Assembly: GCA_964017125.1 (NCBI GenBank)
Contig: CAXHKU010001004.1
Coordinates: forward strand, 62,001 to 126,000
Reading direction: 5' to 3'
DNA from: Flabesymbios commensalis
Taxonomy: Eukaryota; Annelida; Polychaeta; Terebellida; Flabelligeridae
Length of the DNA: 64,000 nucleotides
Made by a program: the position numbers and the translations under genes
Shown: positions 1-12,149 of the stretch, piece after piece
Numbering within the stretch: position 1 is the first letter of the stretch
Layout: the number at the start of each line of letters is the position of its first letter
The notes under the pieces: generated by a model
The model's database searches: none
What the model was told of the DNA's origin: nothing
What the model saw: only the letters and a program-made list of their open reading frames with translations

Positions 1-1028
1 TGACGACTTTGTGTGACGAAATAGAGGCGGGAATAGCCACTTCATTTAACTGTTTTATTCAATGCGACTTTCAAGGAAACCAGGCCGATTTTCATGATAT
101 CAATAATTATTCAAAGGGCTCCGAGGGCAACAGTTTTCAATATATTTGCCTAATTCAAAAACTATATTGTTCAGAACACCTTCAAGCATCATACCAGGCC
201 GAAATAAAATAATCAACGAAAATTATATCTCTACATATGGTCTCACCACCCTAAATAAGCCGAAATCCAGGGAGGTGTATACTAATGATGGGATCATCAC
301 ACAAAATATTTTTAATGCGGCTGTTCCAACCTCTATTGAAACAAAATAAAATACAAAGAAGTAATAATTTTGTGAATATTTAATAAGCCCACGTTATCTT
401 CTTTGTCAAGGATATCAGATATAACTGTTTCATGATAACCTCGCAGGGATACAGTGGGTTAAAATGATGTGTGTCTGTTCTGTGAAAGAGAGCACGGATT
501 ATAGCCCAATTTTAACAGTATTGACTTTTTTACACTCTAGGGGGCGTAGCTCAAAATCTGTCTGGTAACCATACCCATAGCGGGCCTGTTTTCGAACAAG
601 GACATCTCAAGCTTTATCCTGATATGTCACACTAAATATCTAATAGGGTGAAAAATGGTGCAATCGGCCTGCGGAATTGAGGCAGTTTACATGTGTTTCA
701 ATGGGACTGGCATTTGGGGTGGTGAGACCATCAGTAGACACAAGGGGTTTGCATGTTCTGGTCCTTTCTTGACATATTCCAGCTGCTTGATAAAAAATCT
801 GCAGCTTGATATCTATATTTTATTGAGTTTTACTATCGCTGTAACAATCTAAGTGTAATAGTTTTGATTAGAAAGTATATAATTGGTGAATAAATGTGAT
901 AACCATGTCTAGAAAAGACCAGAAGAGGCCGTGTTTTGGTGATATAAGTCATAGATGGAATGCCTGGTTGGTAGTTTGATTGTCATATGGGCCCAAATGA
1001 AAATAAAAAATAGTGAATTTAAGTATGG
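1..1028 (+). repeat. Partial long-type monomer at left edge
   Basis: This is the last 1028 bases of an 1101-type monomer; window base 1 corresponds to monomer base 74. It keeps the complete inverted-repeat-bounded block. It carries C at 217, G at 292 and C at 661 where most copies have A. The 661 variant recurs only in the monomers at 53923 and 55628, which links the two ends of the window. Confidence 0.95.
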
Positions 1029-1337
1029 ATGCTACTAATAGCAGTCCATTCTAATATGTGTGGCATATTTCAACAACAATTTTCGAAATACAAGGTAACC
1101 ATGACGACTTTGTGTGACGAAATAGAGGCGGGAATAGCCACTTCATTTAACTGTTTTATTCAATGCGACTTTCAAGGAAACCAGGCCGATTTTCATGATA
1201 TCAATAATTATTCAAAGGGCTCCGAGGGCAACAGTTTTCAATATATTTGCCTAATTCAAAAACTATATTGTTCAGAACACCTTCAAGCATCATACCAGGC
1301 CGAAATAAAATAATCAAAGAAAATTATATCTCTACAT

Positions 1338-1352
1338 ATGGTCTCACCACCC
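1338..1352 (+). repeat. Left arm of the inverted repeat
   Basis: ATGGTCTCACCACCC is perfectly complementary to the right arm at 1818-1832. Inward, T then AAAT faces ATTT then G on the right side, giving 19 of 20 matches. Outward, TCTAC at 1331-1335 matches GTAGA at 1835-1839 after two mismatched bases. The monomer at 60636 has G at 60941 just outside this arm. Confidence 0.9.
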
Positions 1353-1640
1353 TAAATAAGCCGAAATCCAGGGAGGTGTATACTAATGATGGAATCATCA
1401 CACAAAATATTTTTAATGCGGCTGTTCCAACCTCTATTGAAACAAAATAAAATACAAAGAAGTAATAATTTTGTGAATATTTAATAAGCCCACGTTATCT
1501 TCTTTGTCAAGGATATCAGATATAACTGTTTCATGATAACCTCGCAGGGATACAGTGGGTTAAAATGATGTGTGTCTGTTCTGTGAAAGAGAGCACGGAT
1601 TATAGCCCAATTTTAACAGTATTGACTTTTTTACACTCTA

Positions 1641-1709
1641 GGGGGCGTAGCTCAAAATCTGTCTGGTAACCATACCCATAGCGGGCCTGTTTTCGAACAA
1701 GGACATCTC
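1641..1709 (+). other. tRNA-like / SINE-head-like motif (representative copy, fossil Pol III promoter)
   Basis: The stretch begins GGGGGCGTAGCTCA, which matches the 5' end of many tRNAs: a 7-nt acceptor strand, T8, A9, a GCTC D-stem strand and A14. The TAGC core is A-box-like. TTCGA, the B-box/T-loop core, lies at 1692-1696, that is at offsets 52-56, against canonical tRNA positions 54-58. This two-landmark spacing is typical of tRNA-derived SINE heads. It is not a functional tRNA: no 3' strand pairs with GGGGGCG, the T stem is imperfect, and a TTTT Pol III terminator lies inside the B box at 1690-1693. The next TTTT is at 1919-1922. The motif lies inside the 495-bp block and is therefore missing from 606 and 604 monomers. 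It could still be chance similarity. Confidence 0.4.
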
Positions 1710-1817
1710 AAGCTTTATCCTGATATGTCACACTAAATATCTAATAGGGTGAAAAATGGTGAAATCGGCCTGCGGAATTGAGGCAGTTTACATGTGTTTC
1801 AATGGGACTGGCATTTG

Positions 1818-1832
1818 GGGTGGTGAGACCAT
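1818..1832 (-). repeat. Right arm of the inverted repeat
   Basis: GGGTGGTGAGACCAT is the exact reverse complement of the left arm 465 bases upstream. Two distant monomers (starting at 3231 and 61737) carry a C-to-T change in this arm, at 4032 and 62538, without a matching change in the left arm. Confidence 0.9.
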
Positions 1833-1975
1833 CAGTAGACACAAGGGGTTTGCATGTTCTGGTCCTTTCTTGACATATTCCAGCTGCTTGATAAAAAATC
1901 TGCAGCTTGATATCTATATTTTATTGAGTTTTACTATCGCTGTAACAATCTAAGTGTAATAGTTTTGATTAGAAA

Positions 1976-1985
1976 GTATATAATT
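1976..1985 (+). promoter_or_regulatory. TATA-like sequence in the monomer core (representative copy)
   Basis: GTATATAATT lies in the 606-bp core that all monomer types keep, about 145 bases before the next monomer's 94-codon ORF. It is the best TATA-like string I see in the unit. In AT-rich DNA such strings arise by chance, and no other promoter element supports it. Confidence 0.12.
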
Positions 1986-4900
1986 GGTGAATAAATGTGA
2001 TAACCATGTCTAGAAAAGACCAGAAGAGGCCGTGTTTTGGTGATATAAGTCATAGATGGAATGCCTGGTTGGTAGTTTGATTGTCATATGGGCCCAAATG
2101 AAAATAAAAAATAGTGAATTTAAGTATGGATGCTACTAATAGCAGTCCATTCTAATATGTGTGGCATATTTCAACAACAATTTTCGAAATACAAGGTAAC
2201 CATGACGACTTTGTGTGACGAAATTGAGGCGGGAATAGCCACTTCATTTAACTGTTTTATTCAATGCGACTTTCAAGGAAACCAGGCCGATTTTCATGAT
2301 ATCAATAATTATTCAAAGGGCTCCGAGGGCAACAGTTTTCAATATATTTGCCTAATTCAAAAACTATATTGTTCAGAACACCTTCAAGCATCATACCAGG
2401 CCGAAATAAAATAATCAAAGAAAATTATATCTCTACATATGGTCTCACCACCCTAAATAAGCCGAAATCCAGGGAGGTGTATACTAATGATGGAATCATC
2501 ACACAAAATATTTTTAATGCGGCTGTTCCAACCTCTATTGAAACAAAATAAAATACAAAGAAGTAATAATTTTGTGAATATTTAATAAGCCCACGTTATC
2601 TTCTTTGTCAAGGATATCAGATATAACTGTTTCATGATAACCTCGCAGGGATACAGTGGGTTAAAATGATGTGTGTCTGTTCTGTGAAAGAGAGCACGGA
2701 TTATAGCCCAATTTTAACAGTATTGACTTTTTTACACTCTAGGGGGCGTAGCTCAAAATCTGTCTGGTAACCATACCCATAGCGGGCCTGTTTTCGAACA
2801 AGGACATCTCAAGCTTTATCCTGATATGTCACACTAAATATCTAATAGGGTGAAAAATGGTGAAATCGGCCTGCGGAATTGAGGCAGTTTACATGTGTTT
2901 CAATGGGACTGGCATTTGGGGTGGTGAGACCATCAGTAGACACAAGGGGTTTGCATGTTCTGGTCCTTTCTTGACATATTCCAGCTGCTTGATAAAAAAT
3001 CTGCAGCTTGATATCTATATTTTATTGAGTTTTACTATCGCTGTAACAATCTAAGTGTAATAGTTTTGATTAGAAAGTATATAATTGGTGAATAAATGTG
3101 ATAACCATGTCTAGAAAAGACCAGAAGAGGCCGTGTTTTGGTGATATAAGTCATAGATGGAATGCCTGGTTGGTAGTTTGATTGTCATATGGGCCCAAAT
3201 GAAAATAAAAAATAGTGAATTTAAGTATGGATGCTACTAATAGCAGTCCATTCTAATATGTGTGGCATATTTCAACAACAATTTTCGAAATACAAGGTAA
3301 CCATGACGACTTTGTGTGACGAAATTGAGGCGGGAATAGCCACTTCATTTAACTGTTTTATTCAATGCGACTTTCAAGGAAACCAGGCCGATTTTCATGA
3401 TATCAATAATTATTCAAAGGGCTCCGAGGGCAACAGTTTTCAATATATTTGCCTAATTCAAAAACTATATTGTTCAGAACACCTTCAAGCATCATACCAG
3501 GCCGAAATAAAATAATCAAAGAAAATTATATCTCTACATATGGTCTCACCACCCTAAATAAGCCGAAATCCAGGGAGGTGTATACTAATGATGGAATCAT
3601 CACACAAAATATTTTTAATGCGGCTGTTCCAACCTCTATTGAAACAAAATAAAATACAAAGAAGTAATAATTTTGTGAATATTTAATAAGCCCACGTTAT
3701 CTTCTTTGTCAAGGATATCAGATATAACTGTTTCATGATAACCTCGCAGGGATACAGTGGGTTAAAATGATGTGTGTCTGTTCTGTGAAAGAGAGCACGG
3801 ATTATAGCCCAATTTTAACAGTATTGACTTTTTTACACTCTAGGGGGCGTAGCTCAAAATCTGTCTGGTAACCATACCCATAGCGGGCCTGTTTTCGAAC
3901 AAGGACATCTCAAGCTTTATCCTGATATGTCACACTAAATATCTAATAGGGTGAAAAATGGTGAAATCGGCCTGCGGAATTGAGGCAGTTTACATGTGTT
4001 TCAATGGGACTGGCATTTGGGGTGGTGAGACTATCAGTAGACACAAGGGGTTTGCATGTTCTGGTCCTTTCTTGACATATTCCAGCTGCTTGATAAAAAA
4101 TCTGCAGCTTGATATCTATATTTTATTGAGTTTTACTATCGCTGTAACAATCTAAGTGTAATAGTTTTGATTAGAAAGTATATAATTGGTGAATAAATGT
4201 GATAACCATGTCTAGAAAAGACCAGAAGAGGCCGTGTTTTGGTGATATAAGTCATAGATGGAATGCCTGGTTGGTAGTTTGATTGTCATATGGGCCCAAA
4301 TGAAAATAAAAAATAGTGAATTTAAGTATGGATGCTACTAATAGCAGTCCATTCTAATATGTGTGGCATATTTCAACAACAATTTTCGAAATACAAGGTA
4401 ACCATGACGACTTTGTGTGACGAAATAGAGGCGGGAATAGCCACTTCATTTAACTGTTTTATTCAATGCGACTTTCAAGGAAACCAGGCCGATTTTCATG
4501 ATATCAATACTTATTCAAAGGGCTCCGAGGGCAACAGTTTTCAATATATTTGCCTAATTCAAAAACTATATTGTTCAGAACACCTTCAAGCATCATACCA
4601 GGCCGAAATAAAATAATCAAAGAAAATTATATCTCTACATATGGTCTCACCACCCTAAATAAGCCGAAATCCAGGGAGGTGTATACTAATGATGGAATCA
4701 TCACACAAAATATTTTTAATGCGGCTGTTCCAACCTCTATTGAAACAAAATAAAATACAAAGAAGTAATAATTTTGTGAATATTTAATAAGCCCACGTTA
4801 TCTTCTTTGTCAAGGATATCAGATATAACTGTTTCATGATAACCTCGCAGGGATACAGTGGGTTAAAATGATGTGTGTCTGTTCTGTGAAAGAGAGCACG

Positions 4901-6533
4901 GATCATAGCCCAATTTTAACAGTATTGACTTTTTTACACTCTAGGGGGCGTAGCTCAAAATCTGTCTGGTAACCATACCCATAGCGGGCCTGTTTTCGAA
5001 CAAGGACATCTCAAGCTTTATCCTGATATGTCACACTAAATATCTAATAGGGTGAAAAATGGTGAAATCGGCCTGCGGAATTGAGGCAGTTTACATGTGT
5101 TTCAATGGGACTGGCATTTGGGGTGGTGAGACCATCAGTAGACACAAGGGGTTTGCATGTTCTGGTCCTTTCTTGACATATTCCAGCTGCTTGATAAAAA
5201 ATCTGCAGCTTGATATCTATATTTTATTGAGTTTTACTATCGCTGTAACAATCTAAGTGTAATAGTTTTGATTAGAAAGTATATAATTGGTGAATAAATG
5301 TGATAACCATGTCTAGAAAAGACCAGAAGAGGCCGTGTTTTGGTGATATAAGTCATAGATGGAATGCCTGGTTGGTAGTTTGATTGTCATATGGGCCCAA
5401 ATGAAAATAAAAAATAGTGAATTTAAGTATGGATGCTACTAATAGCAGTCCATTCTAATATGTGTGGCATATTTCAACAACAATTTTCGAAATACAAGGT
5501 AACCATGACGACTTTGTGTGACGAAATAGAGGCGGGAATAGCCACTTCATTTAACTGTTTTATTCAATGCGACTTTCAAGGAAACCAGGCCGATTTTCAT
5601 GATATCAATAATTATTCAAAGGGCTCCGAGGGCAACAGTTTTCAATATATTTGCCTAATTCAAAAACTATATTGTTCAGAACACCTTCAAGCATCATACC
5701 AGGCCGAAATAAAATAATCAAAGAAAATTATATCTCTACATATGGTCTCACCACCCTAAATAAGCCGAAATCCAGGGAGGTGTATACTAATGATGGAATC
5801 ATCACACAAAATATTTTTAATGCGGCTGTTCCAACCTCTATTGAAACAAAATAAAATACAAAGAAGTAATAATTTTGTGAATATTTAATAAGCCCACGTT
5901 ATCTTCTTTGTCAAGGATATCAGATATAACTGTTTCATGATAACCTCGCAGGGATACAGTGGGTTAAAATGATGTGTGTCTGTTCTGTGAAAGAGAGCAC
6001 GGATTATAGCCCAATTTTAACAGTATTGACTTTTTTACACTCTAGGGGGCGTAGCTCAAAATCTGTCTGGTAACCATACCCATAGCGGGCCTGTTTTCGA
6101 ACAAGGACATCTCAAGCTTTATCCTGATATGTCACACTAAATATCTAATAGGGTGAAAAATGGTGAAATCGGCCTGCGGAATTGAGGCAGTTTACATGTG
6201 TTTCAATGGGACTGGCATTTGGGGTGGTGAGACCATCAGTAGACACAAGGGGTTTGCATGTTCTGGTCCTTTCTTGACATATTCCAGCTGCTTGATAAAA
6301 AATCTGCAGCTTGATATCTATATTTTATTGAGTTTTACTATCGCTGTAACAATCTAAGTGTAATAGTTTTGATTAGAAAGTATATAATTGGTGAATAAAT
6401 GTGATAACCATGTCTAGAAAAGACCAGAAGAGGCCGTGTTTTGGTGATATAAGTCATAGATGGAATGCCTGGTTGGTAGTTTGATTGTCATATGGGCCCA
6501 AATGAAAATAAAAAATAGTGAATTTAAGTATGG

Positions 6534-7139
6534 ATGCTACTAATAGCAGTCCATTCTAATATGTGTGGCATATTTCAACAACAATTTTCGAAATACAAGG
6601 TAACCATGACGACTTTGTGTGACGAAATAGAGGCGGGAATAGCCACTTCATTTAACTGTTTTATTCAATGCGACTTTCAAGGAAACCAGGCCGATTTTCA
6701 TGATATCAATAATTATTCAAAGGGCTCCGAGGGCAACAGTTTTCAATATATTTGCCTAATTCAAAAACTATATTGTTCAGAACACCTTCAAGCATCATAC
6801 CAGGCCGAAATAAAATAATCAAAGAAAATTATATCTCTACATCAGTAGACACAAGGGGTTTGCATGTTCTGGTCCTTTCTTGACATATTCCAGCTGCTTG
6901 ATAAAAAATCTGCAGCTTGATATCTATATTTTATTGAGTTTTACTATCGCTGTAACAATCTAAGTGTAATAGTTTTGATTAGAAAGTATATAATTGGTGA
7001 ATAAATGTGATAACCATGTCTAGAAAAGACCAGAAGAGGCCGTGTTTTGGTGATATAAGTCATAGATGGAATGCCTGGTTGGTAGTTTGATTGTCATATG
7101 GGCCCAAATGAAAATAAAAAATAGTGAATTTAAGTATGG
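6534..7139 (+). repeat. 606-bp short monomer
   Basis: The 495-bp block is absent. The junction reads CTCTACATCAGTAG near 6832-6845, equal to the left flank through ACAT joined to the right flank CAGTAG. The rest of the core matches the long monomers. It lies two monomers after the 4510 marker; the 606 copy at 11544 stands in the same place relative to the 9520 marker. Confidence 0.96.
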
Positions 7140-10100
7140 ATGCTACTAATAGCAGTCCATTCTAATATGTGTGGCATATTTCAACAACAATTTTCGAAAT
7201 ACAAGGTAACCATGACGACTTTGTGTGACGAAATAGAGGCGGGAATAGCCACTTCATTTAACTGTTTTATTCAATGCGACTTTCAAGGAAACCAGGCCGA
7301 TTTTCATGATATCAATAATTATTCAAAGGGCTCCGAGGGCAACAGTTTTCAATATATTTGCCTAATTCAAAAACTATATTGTTCAGAACACCTTCAAGCA
7401 TCATACCAGGCCGAAATAAAATAATCAAAGAAAATTATATCTCTACATATGGTCTCACCACCCTAAATAAGCCGAAATCCAGGGAGGTGTATACTAATGA
7501 TGGAATCATCACACAAAATATTTTTAATGCGGCTGTTCCAACCTCTATTGAAACAAAATAAAATACAAAGAAGTAATAATTTTGTGAATATTTAATAAGC
7601 CCACGTTATCTTCTTTGTCAAGGATATCAGATATAACTGTTTCATGATAACCTCGCAGGGATACAGTGGGTTAAAATGATGTGTGTCTGTTCTGTGAAAG
7701 AGAGCACGGATTATAGCCCAATTTTAACAGTATTGACTTTTTTACACTCTAGGGGGCGTAGCTCAAAATCTGTCTGGTAACCATACCCATAGCGGGCCTG
7801 TTTTCGAACAAGGACATCTCAAGCTTTATCCTGATATGTCACACTAAATATCTAATAGGGTGAAAAATGGTGAAATCGGCCTGCGGAATTGAGGCAGTTT
7901 ACATGTGTTTCAATGGGACTGGCATTTGGGGTGGTGAGACCATCAGTAGACACAAGGGGTTTGCATGTTCTGGTCCTTTCTTGACATATTCCAGCTGCTT
8001 GATAAAAAATCTGCAGCTTGATATCTATATTTTATTGAGTTTTACTATCGCTGTAACAATCTAAGTGTAATAGTTTTGATTAGAAAGTATATAATTGGTG
8101 AATAAATGTGATAACCATGTCTAGAAAAGACCAGAAGAGGCCGTGTTTTGGTGATATAAGTCATAGATGGAATGCCTGGTTGGTAGTTTGATTGTCATAT
8201 GGGCCCAAATGAAAATAAAAAATAGTGAATTTAAGTATGGATGCTACTAATAGCAGTCCATTCTAATATGTGTGGCATATTTCAACAACAATTTTCGAAA
8301 TACAAGGTAACCATGACGACTTTGTGTGACGAAATAGAGGCGGGAATAGCCACTTCATTTAACTGTTTTATTCAATGCGACTTTCAAGGAAACCAGGCCG
8401 ATTTTCATGATATCAATAATTATTCAAAGGGCTCCGAGGGCAACAGTTTTCAATATATTTGCCTAATTCAAAAACTATATTGTTCAGAACACCTTCAAGC
8501 ATCATACCAGGCCGAAATAAAATAATCAAAGAAAATTATATCTCTACATATGGTCTCACCACCCTAAATAAGCCGAAATCCAGGGAGGTGTATACTAATG
8601 ATGGAATCATCACACAAAATATTTTTAATGCGGCTGTTCCAACCTCTATTTAAACAAAATAAAATACAAAGAAGTAATAATTTTGTGAATATTTAATAAG
8701 CCCACGTTATCTTCTTTGTCAAGGATATCAGATATAACTGTTTCATGATAACCTCGCAGGGATACAGTGGGTTAAAATGATGTGTGTCTGTTCTGTGAAA
8801 GAGAGCACGGATTATAGCCCAATTTTAACAGTATTGACTTTTTTACACTCTAGGGGGCGTAGCTCAAAATCTGTCTGGTAACCATACCCATAGCGGGCCT
8901 GTTTTCGAACAAGGACATCTCAAGCTTTATCCTGATATGTCACACTAAATATCTAATAGGGTGAAAAATGGTGAAATCGGCCTGCGGAATTGAGGCAGTT
9001 TACATGTGTTTCAATGGGACTGGCATTTGGGGTGGTGAGACCATCAGTAGACACAAGGGGTTTGCATGTTCTGGTCCTTTCTTGACATATTCCAGCTGCT
9101 TGATAAAAAATCTGCAGCTTGATATCTATATTTTATTGAGTTTTACTATCGCTGTAACAATCTAAGTGTAATAGTTTTGATTAGAAAGTATATAATTGGT
9201 GAATAAATGTGATAACCATGTCTAGAAAAGACCAGAAGAGGCCGTGTTTTGGTGATATAAGTCATAGATGGAATGCCTGGTTGGTAGTTTGATTGTCATA
9301 TGGGCCCAAATGAAAATAAAAAATAGTGAATTTAAGTATGGATGCTACTAATAGCAGTCCATTCTAATATGTGTGGCATATTTCAACAACAATTTTCGAA
9401 ATACAAGGTAACCATGACGACTTTGTGTGACGAAATAGAGGCGGGAATAGCCACTTCATTTAACTGTTTTATTCAATGCGACTTTCAAGGAAACCAGGCC
9501 GATTTTCATGATATCAATACTTATTCAAAGGGCTCCGAGGGCAACAGTTTTCAATATATTTGCCTAATTCAAAAACTATATTGTTCAGAACACCTTCAAG
9601 CATCATACCAGGCCGAAATAAAATAATCAAAGAAAATTATATCTCTACATATGGTCTCACCACCCTAAATAAGCCGAAATCCAGGGAGGTGTATACTAAT
9701 GATGGAATCATCACACAAAATATTTTTAATGCGGCTGTTCCAACCTCTATTGAAACAAAATAAAATACAAAGAAGTAATAATTTTGTGAATATTTAATAA
9801 GCCCACGTTATCTTCTTTGTCAAGGATATCAGATATAACTGTTTCATGATAACCTCGCAGGGATACAGTGGGTTAAAATGATGTGTGTCTGTTCTGTGAA
9901 AGAGAGCACGGATTATAGCCCAATTTTAACAGTATTGACTTTTTTACACTCTAGGGGGCGTAGCTCAAAATCTGTCTGGTAACCATACCCATAGCGGGCC
10001 TGTTTTCGAACAAGGACATCTCAAGCTTTATCCTGATATGTCACACTAAATATCTAATAGGGTGAAAAATGGTGAAATCGGCCTGCGGAATTGAGGCAGT

Positions 10101-11543
10101 TTACATGTGTTTCAATGGGACTGGCATTTGGGGTGGTGAGACCATCAGTAGACACAAGGGGTTTGCATGTTCTGGTCCTTTCTTGACATATTCCAGCTGC
10201 TTGATAAAAAATCTGCAGCTTGATATCTATATTTTATTGAGTTTTACTATCGCTGTAACAATCTAAGTGTAATAGTTTTGATTAGAAAGTATATAATTGG
10301 TGAATAAATGTGATAACCATGTCTAGAAAAGACCAGAAGAGGCCGTGTTTTGGTGATATAAGTCATAGATGGAATGCCTGGTTGGTAGTTTGATTGTCAT
10401 ATGGGCCCAAATGAAAATAAAAAATAGTGAATTTAAGTATGGATGCTACTAATAGCAGTCCATTCTAATATGTGTGGCATATTTCAACAACAATTTTCGA
10501 AATACAAGGTAACCATGACGACTTTGTGTGACGAAATAGAGGCGGGAATAGCCACTTCATTTAACTGTTTTATTCAATGCGACTTTCAAGGAAACCAGGC
10601 CGATTTTCATGATATCAATAATTATTCAAAGGGCTCCGAGGGCAACAGTTTTCAATATATTTGCCTAATTCAAAAACTATATTGTTCAGAACACCTTCAA
10701 GCATCATACCAGGCCGAAATAAAATAATCAAAGAAAATTATATCTCTACATATGGTCTCACCACCCTAAATAAGCCGAAATCCAGGGAGGTGTATACTAA
10801 TGATGGAATCATCACACAAAATATTTTTAATGCGGCTGTTCCAACCTCTATTGAAACAAAATAAAATACAAAGAAGTAATAATTTTGTGAATATTTAATA
10901 AGCCCACGTTATCTTCTTTGTCAAGGATATCAGATATAACTGTTTCATGATAACCTCGCAGGGATACAGTGGGTTAAAATGATGTGTGTCTGTTCTGTGA
11001 AAGAGAGCACGGATTATAGCCCAATTTTAACAGTATTGACTTTTTTACACTCTAGGGGGCGTAGCTCAAAATCTGTCTGGTAACCATACCCATAGCGGGC
11101 CTGTTTTCGAACAAGGACATCTCAAGCTTTATCCTGATATGTCACACTAAATATCTAATAGGGTGAAAAATGGTGAAATCGGCCTGCGGAATTGAGGCAG
11201 TTTACATGTGTTTCAATGGGACTGGCATTTGGGGTGGTGAGACCATCAGTAGACACAAGGGGTTTGCATGTTCTGGTCCTTTCTTGACATATTCCAGCTG
11301 CTTGATAAAAAATCTGCAGCTTGATATCTATATTTTATTGAGTTTTACTATCGCTGTAACAATCTAAGTGTAATAGTTTTGATTAGAAAGTATATAATTG
11401 GTGAATAAATGTGATAACCATGTCTAGAAAAGACCAGAAGAGGCCGTGTTTTGGTGATATAAGTCATAGATGGAATGCCTGGTTGGTAGTTTGATTGTCA
11501 TATGGGCCCAAATGAAAATAAAAAATAGTGAATTTAAGTATGG
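7140..11543 (+). repeat. Run of four 1101-bp monomers
   Basis: Monomers start at 7140, 8241, 9342 and 10443. The second has T at 8651, which puts a stop in its 67-codon ORF; the third has C at 9520. Both markers recur 5616 bp further on, at 14267 and 15136. Confidence 0.95.
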
Positions 11544-12149
11544 ATGCTACTAATAGCAGTCCATTCTAATATGTGTGGCATATTTCAACAACAATTTTCG
11601 AAATACAAGGTAACCATGACGACTTTGTGTGACGAAATAGAGGCGGGAATAGCCACTTCATTTAACTGTTTTATTCAATGCGACTTTCAAGGAAACCAGG
11701 CCGATTTTCATGATATCAATAATTATTCAAAGGGCTCCGAGGGCAACAGTTTTCAATATATTTGCCTAATTCAAAAACTATATTGTTCAGAACACCTTCA
11801 AGCATCATACCAGGCCGAAATAAAATAATCAAAGAAAATTATATCTCTACATCAGTAGACACAAGGGGTTTGCATGTTCTGGTCCTTTCTTGACATATTC
11901 CAGCTGCTTGATAAAAAATCTGCAGCTTGATATCTATATTTTATTGAGTTTTACTATCGCTGTAACAATCTAAGTGTAATAGTTTTGATTAGAAAGTATA
12001 TAATTGGTGAATAAATGTGATAACCATGTCTAGAAAAGACCAGAAGAGGCCGTGTTTTGGTGATATAAGTCATAGATGGAATGCCTGGTTGGTAGTTTGA
12101 TTGTCATATGGGCCCAAATGAAAATAAAAAATAGTGAATTTAAGTATGG
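11544..12149 (+). repeat. 606-bp short monomer, first of an adjacent pair
   Basis: It has the same ACAT/CAGTAG junction as the copy at 6534. It is directly followed by a second 606-bp monomer, the only adjacent pair of 606 forms here. Confidence 0.96.

Larger units (their letters stand above)
1338..1832. mobile_element. Representative 495-bp TIR-bounded block (MITE-like, absent from short monomers)
   Basis: In every 1101-bp monomer, bases 310-804 are bounded by a perfect 15-bp inverted repeat: ATGGTCTCACCACCC on the left (here 1338-1352) and its complement on the right (1818-1832). With one mismatch the arms reach 20 bp inward; counting TCTAC outside with two more mismatches they span about 27 bp. 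The 606-bp monomers lack exactly this 495-bp block. CAT lies just outside the left arm (1335-1337) and is also the last three bases of the right arm (1830-1832), so a 492-bp element with a 3-bp CAT target duplication is equally possible. No transposase ORF is present, so it would be a non-autonomous DNA element. CAT does not match the TWA target of PIF/Harbinger, nor is there a clean TA as in Tc1/mariner, so the superfamily is unassigned. The alternative is a hairpin-prone segment repeatedly lost by replication slippage. The block recurs in all 49 complete long monomers. Confidence 0.6.
1029..6533 (+). repeat. Run of five 1101-bp monomers
   Basis: Monomers start at 1029, 2130, 3231, 4332 and 5433. 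The second and third share T at 2225 and 3326, a sign of adjacent duplication. The third has T at 4032 inside the right inverted-repeat arm. The fourth has C at 4510, a marker of the higher-order blocks that follow, and a private C at 4904. Confidence 0.95.

Noticed and set aside
1082-1140. CENP-B box near the TTCGAAATACAAGG and GAGGCGGGAA motifs
   Set aside because: The required TTCG and CGGG cores are not at the consensus spacing in either strand of the monomer.
1029-1313. 94-codon ORF repeated in every monomer as a protein-coding gene
   Set aside because: Changes between copies are mostly amino-acid-altering at about the neutral rate, no known domain or signal is recognisable, and conservation is explained by homogenisation of the satellite.
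1247-1450. 67-codon ORF as a gene
   Set aside because: It overlaps the 94-codon ORF in another frame, is truncated by an amplified stop in two copies (8651, 14267), and is cut by the block loss in all short monomers.
1095-1641. Possible intron: AAG/GTAA donor at 1095 and a pyrimidine-rich TTTTTTACACTCTAG acceptor ending at 1641
   Set aside because: The sites fit splice consensus loosely, but neither flank has a credible coding exon and no transcript evidence is available.
1641-1709. Functional tRNA gene
   Set aside because: There is no closing acceptor strand, the T stem is imperfect and TTTT lies inside the B box; only a tRNA-derived fossil or chance likeness is tenable.
1338-1832. Inversion of the block by recombination between its inverted-repeat arms
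   Set aside because: The block is in the same orientation in every long monomer; no inverted copy was seen.
1756-1953. 65-codon ORF with a hydrophobic C-terminal end as a small membrane protein
   Set aside because: It spans the right inverted-repeat arm, is lost or altered in all short monomers, and its hydrophobic tail (LDIYILLSFTIAVTI) is what AT-rich codons give by chance.
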